A stretch of 64,000 nt of DNA, taken from the NCBI RefSeq assembly GCF_001941945.1, contig NZ_CP015584.1, forward strand, positions 1 through 64,000, in the 5' to 3' direction. The notes under the pieces were generated by a model. That model was given only the letters and a program-made list of their open reading frames with translations. It made no database searches and was not told the origin of the DNA. The DNA comes from Roseomonas gilardii (GTDB lineage Bacteria; Pseudomonadota; Alphaproteobacteria; Acetobacterales; Acetobacteraceae). Made by a program: the position numbers and the translations under genes. The first letter of the stretch is position 1, and each line of letters opens with the position of its first letter. Shown here piece after piece: positions 58,007 to 64,000 of this stretch.

Positions 58007-58459
58007 GAAGGAACCTCGGAAACACGGAGCATGGATTACTGCCGTCCCATGGGGTGGTTCACAAGATCCCCCGGGGCTCCATCCCTCATGTGCCGGGCGC
58101 GGGGCCGGTTACGGTCGCGAACGGGACGGGATCGGTGCGACCGCCGGGAGAGGCGGAGCTGACCGATCGTGTCATGGCAGAAACTCCTGCAACTCGCGGC
58201 AGGTATCATGGCGTTCCCGGCAGGAGGATTTCATCCCGGTCGTACCATTGGTATAGGCGGCCTTCATGCCTTCCAGATCTCCCCGTAGCCCTGCCTGCGC
58301 CCGAGCTGCGCCCTTCACCGGGGGGTGGAGGGCATCGGGGGGACGCCGGACAGCCTGCGTGGTCGTCCGGGCCAGGGCCATCGGCGATGGCCGGTCCGCT
58401 CGACCCTCCGGACAGGCCAGCCGCCCGGTGGATAAGGCGCCGGTGGAGTCCCGATCGCC
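58007..58459. other. Intergenic region before the hybrid kinase
   Basis: 453 bases without a convincing gene. GGTATAGG near 58250 could be part of a -10 element, but no matching -35 is clear. Confidence 0.35.
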
Positions 58460-61400
58460 GTGACCGACCAGAACGAGAAGCGGCCCTGGACCGAGGCCGA
58501 ACGGCTCGCGGCCCTGGACAGCTACGCCATTCTCGACACGCCGCCGGAGCAGGATTTCGACGACCTCGTCCGTCTGGCCGCCGAGTTGCTCGAAGCACCC
58601 ATGGCCGCGGTGAACCTGATCGCGGAGAGCAGGCAGTGGTTCAAGGCCGAGGTTGGCCTCGGCGTGCGGGAGATGCCGCTCGACGATTCGATCTGCTCCC
58701 GGATGCTGCTCCAGCGCGGCGAGCTGATCGTCCCGGACCTGCTGGAGGACCCCCGCTTCAGCTGCAACCCGCTGGTCAATGCGGGGTCCGGGCTGCGGTT
58801 CTACGCGGGCGAGCTGCTGCAGACTCCGGACGGGCTACCCCTGGGCACGCTGTGCGTCCTCGACACGAAGCCCCGGCCGGAGGGCCTGACGGCCCGGCAG
58901 CGCTTCGTTCTGAAGACGCTGGCCCGGCAGGTGATGAGCCAGCTCACCCTGCGGCTGAGCCTGGCGCGGCAGGCCCGGTCCGAGGCGCTGCGGCGGCAGG
59001 TCCTGGACAGCGCCAACGACTTCGCCATCATCAGCACGGATCTGGCGGGCCGGGTCAGCGGCTGGAACGCCGGGGCGGCGAACATCCTGGGCTGGACGGA
59101 GGCCGAGATTCTCGGCCGGCCGGCGGATGTGATCTTCGTGCCGGAGGATCGGGCGGCCGGCCTCCCGGAAGTCGAGATGGAGCGGGCGGCCCGGAACGGC
59201 CGGGCCGCCGACGAACGCTGGCACCGGCGCAAGGATGGCTCCCGCTTCTGGGCTTCCGGCGAGACGATGCCGCTGCGGGACGAGCGGGGAGCCCATACCG
59301 GCTACCTCAAGCTGCTGCGGGACCGGACCGAGCAGCACTTCGCGGGCCAAGCGCTGGAAGCGGTCAACGAGCGCTTCCGACTGGCGCAGCGGGCGACCCG
59401 CGACGCGATCTGGGACTGGAGCCTCACGGACAACAGCGTGCTCTGGAACGAGGCGCTGGAAGATGCCTATGGCTGGACCCCTGGGCAGGTGGAGCCGACC
59501 GGCGACTGGTGGATCGCCCAGATCCATCCCGAGGACCGGGCGCGGGTGGACCACAGCATCCATGCGGTGATCGCCGGAGCCGGCACGGGCTGGACGGAGG
59601 AGTACCGTTTCCGCCGGGCCGATGGCAGCTACGCGGATGTGCTGGACCGCGGCTACGTCATCCGCGATGCGGCGGGACGTCCAATCCGCATGATCGGCGC
59701 CCTGCTCGACCTGAGCGAGCGCCGCCGGGCCGATGCCGCCCTGCGGGACCGGGAGAACCGGCTGCGGCTGGCCACGGCGGGGGCCCGGATCGGCACCTTC
59801 GACTATTGGGTGCAGACGGAGGAGCTGACCTGGGACGACCGCTGCCGCGCGCTGTTCGGCCTGCCGCCCGGGGTTCCGGTGAGCTACGAGGGCACCTTCC
59901 TGGCAGGGCTGCATCCGGAGGACAGGACGCGGGCGGACGCGGCGGTGCGGCAGTCCCTGGACCCGGCGGGGTCGGGCCGTTTCGCCGCCGAATATCGCAC
60001 CGTCGGGCTGCAGGACGGGATCGAGCGCTGGGTCTCGGCCCAGGGCGAGACGCATTTCGAGGATGGCCGGCCGGTGCGGCTGATCGGAACCGTGCTCGAC
60101 ATCACCGACCGCAAGAAGGCCGAGGAGGCCCTGCGCGAAAGGGAGACCCGTTACCGCACCCTGTTCAACTCGATGGACGACGGCTTCTGCATCATCGAGT
60201 TCTTCGACGGGCCGCACGGACCGTTGAGCGACTACGTCCATGTCGAGGCCAATCCCGGCTATGAGCGGCATACCGGCATCCCGGACATCGTCGGCAAGAC
60301 GATCCGCGGCTTCGCGTCCGATGAGGCGGATGGCTGGGTCGAGCTCTACGGCGAGGTGCTCCGCACCGGCCAGCCGATCCGCTTCGAGCGCTATTTCGCT
60401 GCGGCAGGGCGCCATATCGACGTCTCGGCCGCCCGGATCGAGCCAGCGAGCCGGCGGCAGGTGTCGGTGCTGTTCCGCGACGTGACGGCGCGGCGGGAGG
60501 CGGAGGCTGCCCTGCGTGCCAGCGAGGCACTGGCGCGGGAGAACATCCAGCGCGTCCAGCTCGCGCTCGCGGCCGGGGCCATCGTGGGCACCTGGTTCTG
60601 GGACCTGCCGACCGACCGCTTCACGGTGGACGAGGCCTTCGCCCGCAGCTTCGGCCTCGATCCCGCGCTCGGACGCGTCGGCCTCAGCCTTGAACAGGTG
60701 GTCGCGAATGTCCATCCCGACGATAAGGCTGGCCTCATCGCCGCCATCAGCGAGGTCGTCGCCCGCGGCGGTGCCTATGCTCACCAGTACCGGGTGCGGC
60801 GCACCGACGGGAAGTACTACTGGATCGAGGCGAACGGCCGCGTCGATCATGCGCCCGATGGTACGCCCCTGAGCTTTCCCGGCGTGCTGGTCGACGTACA
60901 GGAGCGGCGCGCCCTGGAGGCCGAGCGCGACCGCGCCACCGCCGAGCTCCGCGCCCTGACCGAGACGCTGGAACAGCGCATCGCCGAGCGCACGGCCGAC
61001 CTGCTGCTCGCGGAGGAGCAACTGCGCCAGAGCCAGAAGATGGAAGCCGTCGGTCAACTCACGGGTGGCATCGCCCATGACTTCAACAATCTGCTGACCG
61101 GCATCATCGGCTCGCTGGAACTGCTGGGCACGCGCATCGCCCAGGGGCGTTACAAGGATGTCGAGCGCTATGTCGGCGCCGCCCAGGGGGCGGCCAGGCG
61201 CGCTGCCGCCCTGACCCATCGCCTCCTGGCCTTCTCGCGCCGCCAGACCCTCGACCCCAAGCCGACCGACGCGAACCGCCTGGTAGCGGGGATGGAGGAG
61301 CTGGTCCGCCGCACCGTCGGTCCCTCGGTCGAGCTGGAGGTGGTCGGGGCAGCCGGGCTGTGGCCGACGCTGGTCGATCCCAACCAGCTGGAGAACGCGC

Positions 61401-62170
61401 TGCTGAACCTGTGCATCAACGCGCGGGATGCCATGCCCCATGGCGGCCGGCTGACCATCGAGACAGCCAATCGCTGGATCGACGAGCGCACCGCCCGCGA
61501 ACGCGACATCGCGCCCGGCCAGTACATCTCGCTCTGCGTCTCCGACACGGGCACGGGCATGCCGCCGGACGTGATCGCCAAGGCCTTCGATCCGTTCTTC
61601 ACCACCAAGCCGTTGGGGCAGGGCACGGGGCTGGGCCTTTCGATGATCTATGGCTTCGCCCGGCAGTCGGGCGGGCAGACGCGCATTTATTCGGAGGTCG
61701 GGCGGGGCACGACGGTGTGCCTGTACCTGCCGCGGCACCAGGGCGAGGCCGAGGCGGCCGAGGCCATGCCCGTGCCGGTGGAGGCACCCCGGGCCGAGTG
61801 CGGGGAGACGGTCCTGGTGGTGGACGACGATCCCACCGTGCGGATGCTGGTGATGGAGGTGCTGGAGGAGCAGGGCTACGCTGCCATCGAGGCGGGCGAC
61901 GGTGCCTCGGGCCTCCGGGTGCTGCAATCCGACACCCGCATCGACCTGCTGGTGACCGATGTCGGGCTGCCGGGCGGCATGAACGGGCGGCAGATGGCCG
62001 ATGCGGCCCGGGTCGGGCGGCCGGCGCTGAAGGTGCTGTTCATCACCGGCTATGCCGAGAACGCCGTGGTGGGCGATGGGCACCTGGAGCCGGGCATGCA
62101 TGTCCTGACCAAGCCCTTCGCCATGGATGCCCTGGCCAACCGCATCAGGGAACTGATCGCCGCGGGATAG
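58460..62170 (+). CDS. Soluble hybrid histidine kinase (GAF, multiple PAS, REC)
   Basis: 1236 aa, no membrane spans. Order: GAF about 20-175 (ERLAALDSYAILDTPPEQDF), five PAS-like units from about 180 to 825 (QVLDSANDFAIISTDLAGRV begins the first), a coiled linker, HisKA with H-box GGIAHDFNNLLTGIIGSLEL, ATPase domain with NLCINARDAMPHGGRL and GQGTGLGLSMIYGFARQSGG, and a C-terminal receiver (VLVVDDDPTVRMLVMEVLEE, LLVTDVGLPGG, LTKPF). A cytoplasmic redox, light or ligand sensor; the signal is unknown. GTG start at 58460. Confidence 0.88.
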   Translation: MTDQNEKRPWTEAERLAALDSYAILDTPPEQDFDDLVRLAAELLEAPMAAVNLIAESRQWFKAEVGLGVREMPLDDSICSRMLLQRGELIVPDLLEDPRFSCNPLVNAGSGLRFYAGELLQTPDGLPLGTLCVLDTKPRPEGLTARQRFVLKTLARQVMSQLTLRLSLARQARSEALRRQVLDSANDFAIISTDLAGRVSGWNAGAANILGWTEAEILGRPADVIFVPEDRAAGLPEVEMERAARNGRAADERWHRRKDGSRFWASGETMPLRDERGAHTGYLKLLRDRTEQHFAGQALEAVNERFRLAQRATRDAIWDWSLTDNSVLWNEALEDAYGWTPGQVEPTGDWWIAQIHPEDRARVDHSIHAVIAGAGTGWTEEYRFRRADGSYADVLDRGYVIRDAAGRPIRMIGALLDLSERRRADAALRDRENRLRLATAGARIGTFDYWVQTEELTWDDRCRALFGLPPGVPVSYEGTFLAGLHPEDRTRADAAVRQSLDPAGSGRFAAEYRTVGLQDGIERWVSAQGETHFEDGRPVRLIGTVLDITDRKKAEEALRERETRYRTLFNSMDDGFCIIEFFDGPHGPLSDYVHVEANPGYERHTGIPDIVGKTIRGFASDEADGWVELYGEVLRTGQPIRFERYFAAAGRHIDVSAARIEPASRRQVSVLFRDVTARREAEAALRASEALARENIQRVQLALAAGAIVGTWFWDLPTDRFTVDEAFARSFGLDPALGRVGLSLEQVVANVHPDDKAGLIAAISEVVARGGAYAHQYRVRRTDGKYYWIEANGRVDHAPDGTPLSFPGVLVDVQERRALEAERDRATAELRALTETLEQRIAERTADLLLAEEQLRQSQKMEAVGQLTGGIAHDFNNLLTGIIGSLELLGTRIAQGRYKDVERYVGAAQGAARRAAALTHRLLAFSRRQTLDPKPTDANRLVAGMEELVRRTVGPSVELEVVGAAGLWPTLVDPNQLENALLNLCINARDAMPHGGRLTIETANRWIDERTARERDIAPGQYISLCVSDTGTGMPPDVIAKAFDPFFTTKPLGQGTGLGLSMIYGFARQSGGQTRIYSEVGRGTTVCLYLPRHQGEAEAAEAMPVPVEAPRAECGETVLVVDDDPTVRMLVMEVLEEQGYAAIEAGDGASGLRVLQSDTRIDLLVTDVGLPGGMNGRQMADAARVGRPALKVLFITGYAENAVVGDGHLEPGMHVLTKPFAMDALANRIRELIAAG

Positions 62171-62603
62171 GCCGCTCCCGCCACGACAACGGATAGTGGA
62201 CCGGCGCTCCGGTCCGCTCCCGGCAACCGGAGTCGGTGGCGGGACCGCCCGCGCGAGGGCCTGTGCAGCCGGGCGCCGGCATCCATCCATTGGTGCGGTA
62301 AGCGGCATTCCGCATCCCCCGCCGCCCCCGGGGCTTGAGGCCTGGTGCCGCATCGCGTTACGCTCCCCGGTGCCGTCATTCCAGTATGTTCCTGGCATCG
62401 CGGCCGGGTGTTCCACCGGGCCATGGGCTGTCGCACCTTGCCCCAGGGGGTATGCCGTGCGGCCTTCCTGGGTTCCGTGGCAGCCGGGCAGGGCAATGGT
62501 GTTCGCCCGCGCTGGCCGGGAGCGCACCGCGCGGGGGCATGATGGCGGGGCATCTGATCGTACGGCGCATGTCCGGTCCGGACGATCCAGCGAAGGGCTG
62601 ATC
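62171..62603. other. Intergenic region before the tpa-like gene
   Basis: 433 bases with no supported gene. No clear sigma54 or sigma70 promoter could be picked out by eye. Confidence 0.35.
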
Positions 62604-63986
62604 ATGAACTACGTTCCGAAGACCAACGACATCGCCGGGCTGATCGAGGCCGACCGCGCCCATGTCTGGCACCACCTCTCCCAGCACAAGGCCTACGAGA
62701 CCGTCGATCCGCAGCTGATGGTCGAGGGCCGCGGCATGCGCGTGTGGGATGCCAAGGGCAAGGAGTACCTGGACGCCACCTCCGGCGGGGTCTGGACGGT
62801 CAATGTCGGCTATGGCCGTGAGTCCATCGCCGATGTGGTGCGCGACCAACTGGTGAAGCTGAACTACTTCGCCGGCGCCAAGGGCAGCGCGCCGGGCGCG
62901 GCCTTCGCGAAGCGGCTGATCGAGAAGATGCCGGGCCTGAGCCGCGTCTACTACTCGAACTCCGGTTCCGAGGCGAACGAGAAGGTCTTCAAGATGGTGC
63001 GCCAGATCGCCGCGCGCCATCACGGCGGCCGGAAGTGGAAGATCCTCTACCGCGAGCGCGACTACCACGGCACCACCTTTGGCGCCCTGGCCGCCTGCGG
63101 CCAGCCACAGCGCAATGCCGATTACGGCCCCTTCCCCGAGGGCTTCGTGGAGGTGCCGCACTGCCTGGAATACCGCAGCCAGTACCCGGATGCCGAGGAT
63201 TACGGCATCGCTGCCGCCAACGCGATCGAGGAGGTCATCCTGCGCGAGGGGCCGGACACGATCGGCGCCATCTGCCTGGAACCCATCACCGCGGGCGGCG
63301 GCGTCATCACCCCGCCGGCGAGCTACTGGCCGCGCGTGCAGGAGATCTGCCGCAAGTACAACATCCTCCTGCACATCGACGAGGTGGTCTGCGGCCTGGG
63401 CCGGACGGGGGTCTGGTTCGGCTATCAGCAGTATGGCGTGCAGCCGGATTTCGTGACCATGGCGAAGGGCCTGGCCTCGGGCTACGCGGCGATCTCCTGC
63501 ACGGTGACGACCGAGGCGGTCTTCGACCTCTTCAAGGACAACGCCGCCGACCCGATGAGCTATTTCCGCGACATTTCCACCTTCGGCGGCTGCCTCGCCG
63601 GCCCTGCGGCGGCACTGGAGAACATGCGGATCATCGAGGATGAGGGCCTGCTGGAGAACACCACCAGCATGGGCCAGCGCCTGCGCGACAACCTGCTGGC
63701 CCTGATGGAACGCCATGCGGTGATCGGCGATGTGCGCGGCTGCGGCCTGTTCTACGGCGCGGAGCTGGTGGCGGACCGGAAGACAAAGGAGCCGCTGGCC
63801 GAGGCGAAGGTCCAGGCCGTGGTGGCGAAGTGCATGGAGGCCGGCGTCATCATCGGCGCCACCAACCGCTCCCTGCCGGGACTGAACAACACCCTGACCC
63901 TCAGCCCCGCCCTGATCGCGACGGAGAAGGACATCGATCGCATCACCGACGCGATCGACCAGGCGCTGACCGCCGTGGCTGCCTAG
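62604..63986 (+). CDS. tpa: Taurine:pyruvate aminotransferase
   Basis: 460 aa, class III aminotransferase. ADRAHVWHHLSQHKAYETVD, SGGVWTVNVGYGRESIADVV, YYSNSGSEANEKVFKMVRQI and the PLP lysine in FVTMAKGLASGYAAISCTVT are as in Tpa of marine and soil alphaproteobacteria. It makes sulfoacetaldehyde and alanine from taurine and pyruvate. The usual partner gene xsc would be expected beyond the right edge. ATG 62604. Confidence 0.8.
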   Translation: MNYVPKTNDIAGLIEADRAHVWHHLSQHKAYETVDPQLMVEGRGMRVWDAKGKEYLDATSGGVWTVNVGYGRESIADVVRDQLVKLNYFAGAKGSAPGAAFAKRLIEKMPGLSRVYYSNSGSEANEKVFKMVRQIAARHHGGRKWKILYRERDYHGTTFGALAACGQPQRNADYGPFPEGFVEVPHCLEYRSQYPDAEDYGIAAANAIEEVILREGPDTIGAICLEPITAGGGVITPPASYWPRVQEICRKYNILLHIDEVVCGLGRTGVWFGYQQYGVQPDFVTMAKGLASGYAAISCTVTTEAVFDLFKDNAADPMSYFRDISTFGGCLAGPAAALENMRIIEDEGLLENTTSMGQRLRDNLLALMERHAVIGDVRGCGLFYGAELVADRKTKEPLAEAKVQAVVAKCMEAGVIIGATNRSLPGLNNTLTLSPALIATEKDIDRITDAIDQALTAVAA

Positions 63987-64000
63987 AGCGGACCCCGGTC

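Noticed and set aside
58835-62605. 1256-codon open frame antisense to the hybrid kinase
   Set aside because: The sense strand encodes unmistakable GAF, PAS, kinase and receiver motifs; the antisense product is repetitive and shows no motifs.

Overview
The window reads as a high-GC alphaproteobacterial chromosome, probably an Acetobacteraceae (Roseomonas-like) genome. That placement is an inference from overall GC, codon use and gene content; there is no rRNA or tRNA here to confirm it. Positions 1 to about 37.2 kb are most of a tailed, HK97-type (siphovirus-like) prophage whose left end and integrase lie outside the window. Positions about 37.3 to 64 kb are host genes.

Prophage layout. 0-2.4 kb is the lysis/lysogeny switch: a truncated Rha-type gene, a P63C-domain gene, a small leftward gene, a CI-like repressor and a divergent Cro/YdaS-like gene. 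They are tied together by repeated GTGCAC operators. 2.4-11.7 kb is the early region, with many genes joined by ATGA or TGATG overlaps: small HTH proteins, a VRR-NUC nuclease, a SpoVG-like protein, a primase/DUF3987 protein, a 350-bp iteron-like non-coding block, a protein with an SSB-like tail, ThyX, a GIY-YIG-like protein and an HNH nuclease. 11.9-21.8 kb holds packaging, head and neck genes (terminase, portal, ClpP-like protease, capsid, connectors, tail tube) and a tail assembly chaperone pair with a textbook -1 frameshift site. 21.8-25.4 kb is an accessory island inside the tail operon: four leftward membrane or exported proteins, two divergent Arc-type repressors, a Rha antirepressor and a possible PD-(D/E)xK nuclease. 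25.4-35.2 kb resumes with the tape measure, tail tip and an SGNH-hydrolase tail protein. 35.2-37.2 kb is the lysis cassette (spanin pair, holin candidate, GH19 endolysin).

Host layout. An (S)-ureidoglycine aminohydrolase gene (allE-like) borders the prophage and is divergent from a GcvA-type LysR regulator. From 39.2 to 50.1 kb lies a ten-gene divergent locus. Leftward are a MtnX-like HAD phosphatase, an arginase-fold protein, an alpha/beta hydrolase, an acyltransferase, a membrane histidine kinase and a sigma54-dependent response regulator. Rightward are a class III aminotransferase, two ArnE/ArnF-like SMR transporters and a DegT/ArnB-type aminotransferase. The 396-bp intergenic region carries a perfect sigma54 promoter facing left, a good sigma54 promoter facing right and a 21-bp perfect palindrome between them. 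I infer a self-regulated sigma54 divergon making and exporting an unknown amino-containing envelope compound; this is the best candidate for an undescribed system here.

The remaining host genes are undecaprenyl-diphosphate phosphatase (uppP), a CPA1 sodium/proton antiporter, an EamA transporter, an MFS transporter, an ArsB-like transporter, a small lipoprotein, a large GAF/multi-PAS hybrid kinase and a taurine:pyruvate aminotransferase (tpa-like).
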